From the NCBI RefSeq assembly GCF_000429025.1, contig NZ_KE386835.1, forward strand, positions 124,001 to 188,000: DNA of 64,000 bases, in the 5' to 3' direction. The notes under the pieces were generated by a model that was given only the letters and a program-made list of their open reading frames with translations, ran no database searches and was not told the DNA's origin. Position numbers and translations under genes: made by a program. Source of the DNA: Actinospineispora spinosispora DSM 44797. GTDB lineage: Bacteria > Actinomycetota > Actinomycetes > Mycobacteriales > Pseudonocardiaceae. Of the stretch, positions 1-7,873 are shown piece by piece. Each line of letters starts with the position of its first letter. Within the stretch, counting starts at the first letter, position 1.

Positions 1-917
1 CGCTTCGCAACCTGGGGAAGGCTTGTGCCACTTCCCCTGACATCACCGATCCTCGACCGCATCTGGGCGAGGATGATCGCCTCGATCTCCGCTTCGGCGC
101 GCGCCTGGCGGCGCCGATCACGCTCGCCGCTACGTTCCAGCCACTGCCGATGCTCGTCCAGCGCCACGACGAGCTCGTCGACCCCTTCACCTCTCGCGGC
201 CACCGTCTTCACGATCGGGGTCTTCCAGCCGGACTCGTCGTGCCCCTTGCGGTCGCCGAGCGAAAGCATGTATCGCAGCTCACGAACCGTTTGGTCAGCA
301 CCGTCCCGGTCAGCCTTGTTCACCACGAAAAGATCCGCGACCTCGAGAATCCCGGCCTTGGCCGCCTGGATGCCGTCCCCCATCCCCGGCGCGAGCAGGA
401 CGACCGTGGTGTCCGCCAGCGACACGATCTCGATCTCGGACTGGCCGACCCCCACGGTTTCGATCAACACGATGTCGCATCCGGCGGCGTCGAGCACACG
501 CAAGGCCTGTGGCGTCGCCCAGGACAGACCTCCGAGATGGCCACGTGTGGCCATCGAGCGGATGAAGACACCGTTGTCGGTCGCATGCTCCTGCATCCGC
601 ACCCGGTCGCCGAGCAGCGCTCCGCCCGAGAACGGTGAGGAGGGGTCGACGGCCAAGACCCCGACCCGTTTCCCCTGCTTGCGCAGGGCACCCACCAGCA
701 CCGATGTCGAGGTCGACTTGCCGACCCCCGGGGATCCGGTGAGACCGACCACCTGCGCTCGCCCGGTGAAAGGAGTGAGCGCGGCGGCCACCTCACGGAG
801 CCGAGGGCTGGCGTCCTCGACCATGGAGATCAATCGGCCGACCGACCTCGGGTCACCGTCTCGTGCCCGACCGACGAGGTCGGACACGAGATCGGAGGCA
901 CTGTCCTGGCGTGTCAC
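1..917 (-). CDS. meaB: Methylmalonyl-CoA mutase-associated GTPase MeaB (3' end beyond window)
   Basis: G3E-family GTPase that gates and protects B12-dependent acyl-CoA mutases in the cytosol. Seen: Walker A GSPGVGKST at residues 61-69, AVDPSSPFSGGALLGDR after it, the ETVGVGQSE switch segment, and the NKAD base-recognition motif. The C-terminal Arg-rich helix is reached before the window edge, so only a short tail is missing. The GTG start at 917 is chosen because it lies 19 bases after the stop of the upstream thiolase gene and gives a full N-terminus. It lies in one unit with the thiolase and opposite the epimerase/Ccr genes, which fits service to the mutase encoded at 22.9-24.9 kb or to a methylmalonyl-CoA mutase elsewhere. 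The GTPase assignment is firm; which mutase it serves is inferred. Confidence 0.93.
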   Translation of the reverse strand, partial: MTRQDSASDLVSDLVGRARDGDPRSVGRLISMVEDASPRLREVAAALTPFTGRAQVVGLTGSPGVGKSTSTSVLVGALRKQGKRVGVLAVDPSSPFSGGALLGDRVRMQEHATDNGVFIRSMATRGHLGGLSWATPQALRVLDAAGCDIVLIETVGVGQSEIEIVSLADTTVVLLAPGMGDGIQAAKAGILEVADLFVVNKADRDGADQTVRELRYMLSLGDRKGHDESGWKTPIVKTVAARGEGVDELVVALDEHRQWLERSGERDRRRQARAEAEIEAIILAQMRSRIGDVRGSGTSLPQVAK

Positions 918-936
918 CGTTTCAGTGGCCGCCCTG

Positions 937-2124
937 TCAGTTCGCCGGCACCCGGAGCACCAGCGCATCACCCTGGCCGCCGCCGCCGCACAGTGCGGCG
1001 GCGCCCACTCCGCCGCCCCTGCGACGCAGCTCCAGAGCGAGGTGCAGAGCGATCCGGGCCCCGGACATCCCGATCGGGTGCCCCAGCGCGATCGCGCCGC
1101 CGTTGACGTTGACCTTCTCCGGATCGATACCCAGCTTGCGGGTGGCCACGACGCCCACCGCGGCGAACGCCTCGTTGATCTCGACCAGGTCGAGCTCCGA
1201 CGGTTCGATGCCTTCCTTACGGCACGCCGCGGTGATCGCGTTGGAGGGCTGCTCGTGCAGGCTAGCGTCGGGTCCCGCCACGACGCCGTGGGCACCGATC
1301 TCGGCCAGCCAGGTCAAGCCCAGTTCCTCGGCCTTCGCCTTGCTCATCACCACGACGGCGGCCGCACCGTCGGAGATCTGGGATGCGGAACCGGCCGTGA
1401 TGGTGCCGTCGGAGGAGAACGCCGGACGCAGCTTGGCCAGGCTGTCCGCCGTGGTGTCGCCGCGGACCCCCTCATCCGTGTCCACGATCTTGGGGTCGCC
1501 CCTGCGCTGAGGCACGGTGACCGGCGCGATCTCCTCGGCGAACAGCCCGTCCGACGCCGCCTTGGCCGCCCGCTGGTGCGAGCGTGCCGCGAACTCGTCC
1601 TGTTCCTGGCGGGTGAGCTCGTAGCGAGAGTTGTACTTCTCCGTCGACGCGCCCATGGCGCACTGGTCGAACGCGCAGAACAGTCCGTCGTGGGCCATGT
1701 GGTCGAGCGCGGTGATCTCGCCGAACTTGTATCCCTCGCGCGACTTGGTCAGCAGGTGCGGGGCCTGGGTCATCGACTCCTGGCCACCCGCGACGACGAT
1801 GTCGAACTCACCGGCGCGGATGAGCTGGTCGGCCAGCGCGATCGCGTCGATGCCGGACAGGCAGACCTTGTTGATCGTGAGGGCCGGGACATCCATCGGG
1901 ATACCGCCGGCAACTGCTGCCTGCCGCGCGGGGATCTGTCCGGCACCCGCGGTCAGCACCTGACCCATGATCACGTACTGAACCTGCTCCGGCGCTACCC
2001 CGGCACGTTCCAGCGCGGCCTTGATCGCCACCCCACCGAGCTGGGCTCCGGAAAAGTCCTTCAGAGAGCCGAGCATCCGACCCATCGGGGTGCGAGCTCC
2101 GGCAACGATCACAGATTGGGTCAC
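937..2124 (-). CDS. Acetyl-CoA C-acetyltransferase (thiolase)
   Basis: Thiolase of 395 residues, the usual length for the biosynthetic/degradative acetyl-CoA acetyltransferase family. It condenses two acetyl-CoA to acetoacetyl-CoA or does the reverse. Seen: nucleophilic Cys88 in NKVCLSG, the GHPIG His motif near residue 350, and the second active-site Cys in CGGGGQG near 380. The GTG start at 2124 has a GGAGGT ribosome site four bases upstream. It is followed 19 bases later by meaB. Across the divergent intergenic region sit the epimerase and Ccr genes, so it could feed the crotonyl-CoA branch. Substrate chain length cannot be told from the sequence. Confidence 0.93.
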   Translation of the reverse strand: MTQSVIVAGARTPMGRMLGSLKDFSGAQLGGVAIKAALERAGVAPEQVQYVIMGQVLTAGAGQIPARQAAVAGGIPMDVPALTINKVCLSGIDAIALADQLIRAGEFDIVVAGGQESMTQAPHLLTKSREGYKFGEITALDHMAHDGLFCAFDQCAMGASTEKYNSRYELTRQEQDEFAARSHQRAAKAASDGLFAEEIAPVTVPQRRGDPKIVDTDEGVRGDTTADSLAKLRPAFSSDGTITAGSASQISDGAAAVVVMSKAKAEELGLTWLAEIGAHGVVAGPDASLHEQPSNAITAACRKEGIEPSELDLVEINEAFAAVGVVATRKLGIDPEKVNVNGGAIALGHPIGMSGARIALHLALELRRRGGGVGAAALCGGGGQGDALVLRVPAN

Positions 2125-2239
2125 GACGACCTCCAGCGGCTCCGACGACGATGGTTTGACCAGACGATACCGGCGCGCACGGCAATGGCCGGGGTGAACA
2201 GCGGCACACCCGTCACGTCCGATCAGTTACATTCCGGAA

Positions 2240-2686
2240 ATGGACGAGTTGCGCGGTGCGGTCACAACCATCGATCACGTGGGGATTGCGGTCCCCGACC
2301 TGGATGCGGCAATTCAGTGGTACGCGGACAGTCTCGGTCTCGTTGCCACCCACATCGAGGTGAACGAGGAGCAGGGCGTCAAGGAGGCGATGCTCAGTGC
2401 TCCTGGCGACGACGGCGGACCAGCGGTGCAGCTGTTGGCCCCGCTCAACGAAGACTCGACGATCGCCAAGTTCATCGGACGCAACGGCCCTGGCATTCAG
2501 CAGATGGCCTATCGGGTCACCGATCTCGACGCCACCTGCGCGCGTCTTCGGGACAAGGGGGTGCGCCTGCTCTACGAGGCCCCCCGGCGCGGTACCGCGG
2601 ACTCGAGGATCAACTTCGTTCACCCGAAAGATGCTGGTGGCGTGCTGATCGAGCTGGTTGAGCCCGCCGCCTCCGGCGCACACTGA
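2240..2686 (+). CDS. mce: Methylmalonyl-CoA epimerase
   Basis: VOC-fold epimerase of 148 residues that interconverts the 2R and 2S forms of methylmalonyl-CoA (and often ethylmalonyl-CoA). Seen: the beta-alpha-beta-beta-beta repeat opening TTIDHVGIAVPDLD with the metal-binding His, HIEVNEEQGVKEAML, QQMAYRV in the second half, and the terminal GVLIELVEP with the metal-ligand Glu. It is divergent from the thiolase-meaB pair (115-base gap) and 177 bases upstream of ccr on the same strand. In Streptomyces the same gene sits beside the scy/filP coiled-coil genes (established knowledge from memory); here a DivIVA/FilP-like gene is two genes downstream. Function is well supported. Confidence 0.93.
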   Translation: MDELRGAVTTIDHVGIAVPDLDAAIQWYADSLGLVATHIEVNEEQGVKEAMLSAPGDDGGPAVQLLAPLNEDSTIAKFIGRNGPGIQQMAYRVTDLDATCARLRDKGVRLLYEAPRRGTADSRINFVHPKDAGGVLIELVEPAASGAH

Positions 2687-2863
2687 TAGTCGACCGGACG
2701 ACTATTCGGTCGAGCTGCCACACCACCGGGCGATGGTACCGGGCGATGGCGCGCGAGGTAGGTCACATCGCTCTGTTCTCTTCCGTTACCCACCGGTAGC
2801 GTTAGATATCCCAAGCACCGTGGCTGGGCGGGACGCCTTGTCACTACTCACCGGAGGCACGGC

Positions 2864-4195
2864 GTGCAGGAGATCCTTCAAGCGATCCTGGCCGACGAGC
2901 TCAGCGCTGTCGGCGGTCTACCCATCCCCGATCACTATCGGGGCATGACCGTTCGCGCGGACGAGGTCGAGATGTTCGCCGGGCTTCCCACCAAGGAGAA
3001 GGATCCGCGCAAGAGCCTTCACCTCGACGAGGTGGCGACGCCGGAGCTCGGACCGGGTGAGGCGATCGTCGCCGTCATGGCGAGCGCGATCAACTACAAC
3101 ACCGTCTGGACCTCGATCTTCGAGCCGCTGTCGACCTTCGGCTTCCTGAAGCGCTACGGCCGCATGTCGCCGTTGACGGCGAAGCACGATCTGCCGTACC
3201 ACGTCGTCGGGTCGGACCTGTCCGGCGTGGTGCTGCGCACCGGGCCCGGCGTTCAGGCCTGGAAGCCGGGCGACGAGGTCGTGGCGCACTGTCTGTCTGT
3301 CGAGCTGGAGAGCCCGGACGGGCACGACGACACGATGATGGACCCGGAGCAGCGCATCTGGGGCTTCGAGACCAACTTCGGCGGACTAGCGGAGCTGGCC
3401 CTGGTCAAGTCCAACCAGCTGATGCCCAAGCCGGCGCATCTGACCTGGGAGGAAGCAGCGAGTCCCGGCCTGGTCAACTCGACCGCCTACCGCCAGCTGG
3501 TCTCCCGCAACGGCGCCCAGATGAAACAGGGCGACACCGTGCTCATCTGGGGTGCGTCCGGGGGCCTCGGCTCCTACGCCACCCAGTTCGCGCTCAACGG
3601 CGGAGCCACACCGGTGTGTGTCGTCTCCTCACCGGAGAAAGCGGAGATCTGTCGTCGAATGGGCGCGGAGCTGATCATCGATCGCGCCGCCGAAGGGTTC
3701 AAGTTCTGGCGCGACGAGCAGAACCAGGACCCCAAGGAATGGAAGCGGTTCGGCGCTCGCATTCGAGAGCTGACCGGTGGCGAGGACCCGGACATCGTGT
3801 TCGAGCACCCGGGACGCGAGACGTTCGGGGCCAGCGTCTACGTCGCCCGCAAGGGCGGCACGATCGTCACCTGCGCGTCGACGAGCGGCTACGAGCACGT
3901 GTTCGACAACCGTTACCTGTGGATGAACCTCAAGCGAATCATCGGCTCGCACTTCGCCAACTACCGCGAGGCCTGGGAAGCGAACCGCCTGATCGCCAAG
4001 GGGAAGATCCACCCGACTCTGTCGCGCGTCTATCCACTCGCCGAGACCGGCCAGGCGGCCTACGACGTGCAGTCGAACGTCCATCAGGGCAAGGTCGGCG
4101 TGCTCTGCCTTGCGCCAGAAGAGGGACTCGGTGTGCGCAATTCGGAACGGCGACAGCAACACTTGGGTGAAATCAACCGGTTCCGTGGTGTCTGA
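2864..4195 (+). CDS. ccr: Crotonyl-CoA carboxylase/reductase
   Basis: Reductive carboxylase of the MDR superfamily. It converts crotonyl-CoA, CO2 and NADPH to ethylmalonyl-CoA, the key step of the ethylmalonyl-CoA pathway and a source of polyketide extender units. Seen: 443 residues; NADPH site GASGGLGSYATQ near 230; and the four CO2-pocket residues known from the Kitasatospora enzyme, here Asn79 (INYN), Phe168-Glu169 (GFET) and His363 (GSHF), all at a constant offset of two. The GTG start at 2864 is preceded by CCGGAGG seven bases away. The C-terminal 20 residues are charged and look like a lineage-specific tail. Downstream is the coiled-coil gene at 4279. Confidence 0.96.
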   Translation: MQEILQAILADELSAVGGLPIPDHYRGMTVRADEVEMFAGLPTKEKDPRKSLHLDEVATPELGPGEAIVAVMASAINYNTVWTSIFEPLSTFGFLKRYGRMSPLTAKHDLPYHVVGSDLSGVVLRTGPGVQAWKPGDEVVAHCLSVELESPDGHDDTMMDPEQRIWGFETNFGGLAELALVKSNQLMPKPAHLTWEEAASPGLVNSTAYRQLVSRNGAQMKQGDTVLIWGASGGLGSYATQFALNGGATPVCVVSSPEKAEICRRMGAELIIDRAAEGFKFWRDEQNQDPKEWKRFGARIRELTGGEDPDIVFEHPGRETFGASVYVARKGGTIVTCASTSGYEHVFDNRYLWMNLKRIIGSHFANYREAWEANRLIAKGKIHPTLSRVYPLAETGQAAYDVQSNVHQGKVGVLCLAPEEGLGVRNSERRQQHLGEINRFRGV

Positions 4196-4278
4196 GTGGC
4201 CTAAATTGCTTTATCGCCACTCCTGAGAGTGATGATCCGGCCACGACGGTGTGACAGACACCGAGTACGGTGGGTTTC

Positions 4279-5571
4279 ATGTCAGCTGGGGAAGATCATC
4301 TGCCGGCACCCGGGTCGGCTTTTGCTGTCAGTCGTCGGGGCTACGACCCAACCCAGGTCGACGACTATCTGAGACATCTGGACGCGCAGCTACGCATGCT
4401 CGCTGCCGATCGAGATGCCTCTGTCGAGCAGAACGGTCAGCTGACCCGGCAGGTCAACGTCGCGTGGGCCGAGACGGACAGGCTGAAGGGCCAACTCCGG
4501 CGGTTGTCGGCACCGCCGGAGAGCGCCGAAGGCATGAGCGAGCGCATCCAGTCCATGCTGCGGCTGGCTCAGGATGAGGTCGCCGACCGTCGGAAACACG
4601 CGGAGGCCGAGGCCGCCGACATCCTCGCGCGCGCCGAGGCCGCCGCGGGTGACATCCCCAAGCGCAACGAGGCTGCCCGTCTCCAGCTCGAGCACGAACG
4701 CGAGCAGCTCATCCTGGAGCGCGACCGCATCCTGACCGAGGCGCGCGACGAAGCTGACCGGGTCCTCACCGAAGCCAACGCCGAGGCGGAACAGGTCGTG
4801 TCGTCCGCCTCGGCGGAGGCCGACCGGATTCGCCGCGAGAGCGAAGCCGAGCGTCAGGAGCTGGACGCGGCCAGCTCCGCCCAGCGCGCACAGGTCGAGG
4901 AGGACTTCGACATCGCGATGTCGGCCCGTCGGGCCGAGGCGATGGCGAACATCCACGAGGCGCAGGAGAGCAGCCGCGAGGGCGCCAACCGGCTCCTTTC
5001 CGACGCGCGCAGCGAAGCCGAGCGGCGAGTCAACGACGCAACCGAGCAGGCTCACGTCACCGTCAGCGAGGCCGACGAACGGGCCAGGCGAACGGTCGAC
5101 GACGCGGCCGTCAAGGCCACGGACATGGTCGCCGCCGCGGAACATCGGGTCGCCGAGCTCGATTCGCTGCGAAGCCGCATGGTCGATCAGCTCGCCGGCC
5201 TGCGTGGTGTGCTCGACCAGGCACTACCGTCGCTCGCGCCCCCCGCCCTCGGCCACACGGCCGAGGACAACGAGGACGCCGAGAGCGCCGGCGACGAGCC
5301 CACCACCGATGCTGGCGCCTCGATGACCGATCACGCGGTCGAGGACACCGCTCAGGTGGCCGAGGCCCCGGCGGACGACGACTCGGCACCGCCGAGATCG
5401 GACGAGACGGATTCACCTTCCGCGACCGTCCCCCAGCAGGACCAGGGCAAGGGCCACCCGGCAACCGACCCGACGAGCGACACCGCGCCCACTCCGCGCC
5501 ACAGCCCGGAGCGGCGACCGAGCCCGACCCCGCGCCGCAGGCGTCCGTCGCCGGTCGCCCGCCAACACTGA
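4279..5571 (+). CDS. DivIVA-type coiled-coil protein (FilP/Scy-like)
   Basis: Cytoskeletal-type protein of about 430 residues. Seen: a short DivIVA-like N-terminus (VSRRGYDPTQVDDYL), then a continuous Ala/Glu/Arg-rich coiled coil from about residue 40 to 310, then a low-complexity Asp/Ala/Pro-rich acidic tail ending in an Arg/Pro-rich basic stretch. No membrane segment. DivIVA-family proteins bind negatively curved membrane at poles and septa; FilP and Scy organise the growing hyphal tip in Streptomyces (established). Position beside mce matches the scy-filP locus there, so a polar growth role is inferred. A GTG nine bases upstream (4270) is an alternative start. A perfect hairpin follows the stop. 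Confidence 0.8.
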   Translation: MSAGEDHLPAPGSAFAVSRRGYDPTQVDDYLRHLDAQLRMLAADRDASVEQNGQLTRQVNVAWAETDRLKGQLRRLSAPPESAEGMSERIQSMLRLAQDEVADRRKHAEAEAADILARAEAAAGDIPKRNEAARLQLEHEREQLILERDRILTEARDEADRVLTEANAEAEQVVSSASAEADRIRRESEAERQELDAASSAQRAQVEEDFDIAMSARRAEAMANIHEAQESSREGANRLLSDARSEAERRVNDATEQAHVTVSEADERARRTVDDAAVKATDMVAAAEHRVAELDSLRSRMVDQLAGLRGVLDQALPSLAPPALGHTAEDNEDAESAGDEPTTDAGASMTDHAVEDTAQVAEAPADDDSAPPRSDETDSPSATVPQQDQGKGHPATDPTSDTAPTPRHSPERRPSPTPRRRRPSPVARQH

Positions 5572-5575
5572 AACC

Positions 5576-5612
5576 CGGCTCGGGCACCGGACCTGGTCCG
5601 GTGCCCGAGCCG
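5576..5612. terminator. Perfect hairpin between convergent genes
   Basis: Eighteen-base arms (starting CGGCTCGGGCACCGG) around a single central T form a perfect inverted repeat a few bases after the stop at 5571 and just before the end of the converging gene at 5620. There is no T-run, as is common for GC-rich actinobacterial terminators. It is symmetric, so it can serve both strands. Confidence 0.75.
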
Positions 5613-5619
5613 GCGGTGT

Positions 5620-5973
5620 TCACGTCCGGCGGCGGTGGCCCGGTCGGCGTCGCTCCCGCGCCGCCCAGCACCCGGTGTGCCAGTGTCGACGTTGGTCGAG
5701 CAGTCCGTCGGGGTCGTAGTCGGTGTCCAGGTCGTCCTGATCAGCCGGCCAGGCGACCAGATGGCTCACTCCCGGACGGATCTCCTGGTCACATCCTGGG
5801 CACCGGTAGGTCTTGCGGCTGTTCGAGCCCGGTATCGACCGCACGCTCCAGAGACCGTCCGGCCGGGCTTCGGACCGCGCCCAGCCGGTGGCGCCGACGA
5901 CCAGAGGTCGTGACGCCACCGGCTGCGTACCGGTCGGGTCCGCACGGTTCCTGCGGGTGTTCCGGCGGGGCAC
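5620..5973 (-). CDS. Small conserved protein with Cys/His zinc-ribbon-like motif
   Basis: Protein of 117 residues with a basic N-terminus (MPRRNTRRNR) and a conserved core: SRKTYRCPGCDQEI, VSHLVAWPAD, and RRHWHTGCWAARERR. The CPGC pair plus the HWHTGC element suggests a small zinc-binding fold; the role is not known. Similar small proteins, often misnamed ATP/GTP-binding, occur in Streptomyces near the same locus (from memory, not checked). The GTG at 5973 is the start used; it has no strong ribosome site and the first 45 residues are poorly conserved in character, so a later start is possible. It lies 16 bases downstream of the 3-hydroxyacyl-CoA dehydrogenase gene on the same strand. Confidence 0.7.
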   Translation of the reverse strand: MPRRNTRRNRADPTGTQPVASRPLVVGATGWARSEARPDGLWSVRSIPGSNSRKTYRCPGCDQEIRPGVSHLVAWPADQDDLDTDYDPDGLLDQRRHWHTGCWAARERRRPGHRRRT

Positions 5974-5989
5974 GTCAGCAATCGATCAC

Positions 5990-7774
5990 TCAGCGCGACG
6001 CGTAGTCACGGAAGCCCTGGCCCGTCTTGCGGCCCAGCCGACCGGCCGTGACCAGGTGCTCCAGCAACGGTGCCGGGGCGAATCCCGATGTGCGGAACTC
6101 CTGGTACAGGGTCCGTTCGATCGCCAGCGAGACGTCGAGGCCCACCACGTCGAGCAGCTCGAATGGCCCCATCGGCAACGCGCACCCGGTCTTCATGGCC
6201 GCGTCGATGTCGTCGGCGCTCGCGTAGTGCGCCTCCAGCATCTTGACCGCGTCATTCAGGTACGGGAACAGCAACGCGTTCACGATGAACCCGGCCCGGT
6301 CGCCACACGAGACGGCGTGCTTGCCCAGCGTCGCGCACAGCTGACGGCCCACTGCCGCCACCTCCGGCGACGTGGCGATCGTGCTCACGACCTCCACGAG
6401 CTTCATCGCCTGCGCGGGGTTGAAGAAGTGCAGACCGAGCACGTCCCCTGGCCGTGAGGTCGCGGCCGCGCACTCGATGACCGGCAACGACGACGTCGTG
6501 GTCGCCAGGATCGCTCCCGGCTTGCAGACCTCGTCGAGCGCCCCGAACACCGCACGTTTGACGTCGAGCTCTTCCGCGACGGCCTCGATGACCAGGTCAC
6601 AACCGGCCAGGTCCTCGAAGTCCGTCGTCGCCCGCACCCTGCCGAACGCCGCGTCCCGGTCCTCCTCGGACAGCCTGCCGCGCACCACCGACTTGTCCAG
6701 CGACCGCTTCAGCGTGGTCCGGGCGGCTTCGTTCTTGCCTTCGGAACGACCGCGCACGACGACGTCCAGGCCCGCCTTGGCGAGGACCTCGACGATGCCG
6801 GTCGCCATCGTCCCGGTGCCGACCACCCCGACCGTGGCGACCGAGCGGGCATCGCCCCCGACCGTCTCCCCCGGCTTGGGCGTGATCGCGTCGGGCACGA
6901 CCTTCGACGAGTTGGGGTTGTCGTAGGTGTAGAAGCCCCTGCCGCTCTTCCTACCCAGCAGCCCGGCGGTCATCATCTGCTTGAACACCGGGGTCGGCGC
7001 GTGCATGAGGTTGCGGGACTGGTTGTACATCGTCGTGAGGATCTCGTAGGCCGTGTCCAGCCCGATCAGGTCGAGCAGAGCGAGCGGACCCATCGGGTAG
7101 CCGCAGCCGAACCGCATGGCCGCGTCGATGTCCTCCCGGCTGGCGTACCGCTCCTCGTACATCTTCGCGGCCTGGTTCAGGTAACCGAACAGCAGCGCGT
7201 TGGCGATGAAACCGGCACGGTCGCCGATCACCACGGGGATCTTGCCGAGACCACGGACGAACTCCGCCATGTCGTCGACGACGTCCTGCTCGGTCACCAC
7301 CGTGCGTACCAGCTCGACGAGCTGCTGCACCGGGGCCGGGTTGAAGAAGTGCATCCCGACGACGCGACTGGGACGGCCGGTGCGGACGGACAGCTCGGTC
7401 ACCGACAGCGACGAGGTGTTCGACGCCAGCACCACATCCGGACGGACGATCTTATCGACCTCGGCGAACAGGCTGGTCTTCAGTTCGAGCCGCTCGGGCA
7501 CCGCCTCGATCACCAGGTCGACCTCGGCCAGGTCCTTCAGGTCGCTGGTCAGCGTGATCCGATCCAGCAGGGCCTTCGCCTCGTCCTCACCCAGCTTGCC
7601 CCGATCGAGCGCTCGGGAGGTGGACGCCTCGAGATGTGCCTTGGCCCGATCGAGCCCGGCCGCGTCCTGCTCGACCCCGATCACCCGCAGGCCGTTCCGT
7701 GCGAATACCTCTGCAATGCCGGCACCCATGGTGCCCAGGCCGACCACGCCGACGACCTCGAACTCACGCGCCAC
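5990..7774 (-). CDS. Tandem-fused 3-hydroxyacyl-CoA dehydrogenase
   Basis: 594-residue protein made of two copies of the 3-hydroxybutyryl-CoA dehydrogenase unit. Copy one has the NAD site VVGLGTMGAGIAEVF near residue 10 and the catalytic-loop motif HFFNPAPVQQLVE; copy two restarts at VGVVGTGTMATGIVEVL near residue 295 and has HFFNPAQAMKLVE. Both carry a C-terminal helical domain (GDRAGFIANALL / GDRAGFIVNALL). It oxidises 3-hydroxyacyl-CoA or reduces acetoacetyl-CoA with NAD(P). The GTG start at 7774 is chosen over the longer frame because AAGGAGGT sits six bases upstream. Both units keep their motifs, so both may be active. Likely partner of the thiolase and ccr nearby. Confidence 0.92.
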   Translation of the reverse strand: MAREFEVVGVVGLGTMGAGIAEVFARNGLRVIGVEQDAAGLDRAKAHLEASTSRALDRGKLGEDEAKALLDRITLTSDLKDLAEVDLVIEAVPERLELKTSLFAEVDKIVRPDVVLASNTSSLSVTELSVRTGRPSRVVGMHFFNPAPVQQLVELVRTVVTEQDVVDDMAEFVRGLGKIPVVIGDRAGFIANALLFGYLNQAAKMYEERYASREDIDAAMRFGCGYPMGPLALLDLIGLDTAYEILTTMYNQSRNLMHAPTPVFKQMMTAGLLGRKSGRGFYTYDNPNSSKVVPDAITPKPGETVGGDARSVATVGVVGTGTMATGIVEVLAKAGLDVVVRGRSEGKNEAARTTLKRSLDKSVVRGRLSEEDRDAAFGRVRATTDFEDLAGCDLVIEAVAEELDVKRAVFGALDEVCKPGAILATTTSSLPVIECAAATSRPGDVLGLHFFNPAQAMKLVEVVSTIATSPEVAAVGRQLCATLGKHAVSCGDRAGFIVNALLFPYLNDAVKMLEAHYASADDIDAAMKTGCALPMGPFELLDVVGLDVSLAIERTLYQEFRTSGFAPAPLLEHLVTAGRLGRKTGQGFRDYASR

Positions 7775-7873
7775 GCCGTTACCTCCTTGGTCCGTTGCGT
7801 TTGCGACGATCCTGCCATCTGGGACCCGGACAGCGAGGGTGGATGTGGCGCCGGGCACGCCGCATTGTTCGAG

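Noticed and set aside
25..2661. 878-codon plus-strand frame over meaB and the thiolase
   Set aside because: The minus strand encodes two clear enzymes; the plus frame is Arg/Ser/Gly-rich filler.
2687..2863. GACCGGACGACTATTCGGTCGA region as a strong terminator after mce
   Set aside because: The inverted repeat is short and imperfect, and ccr follows on the same strand.
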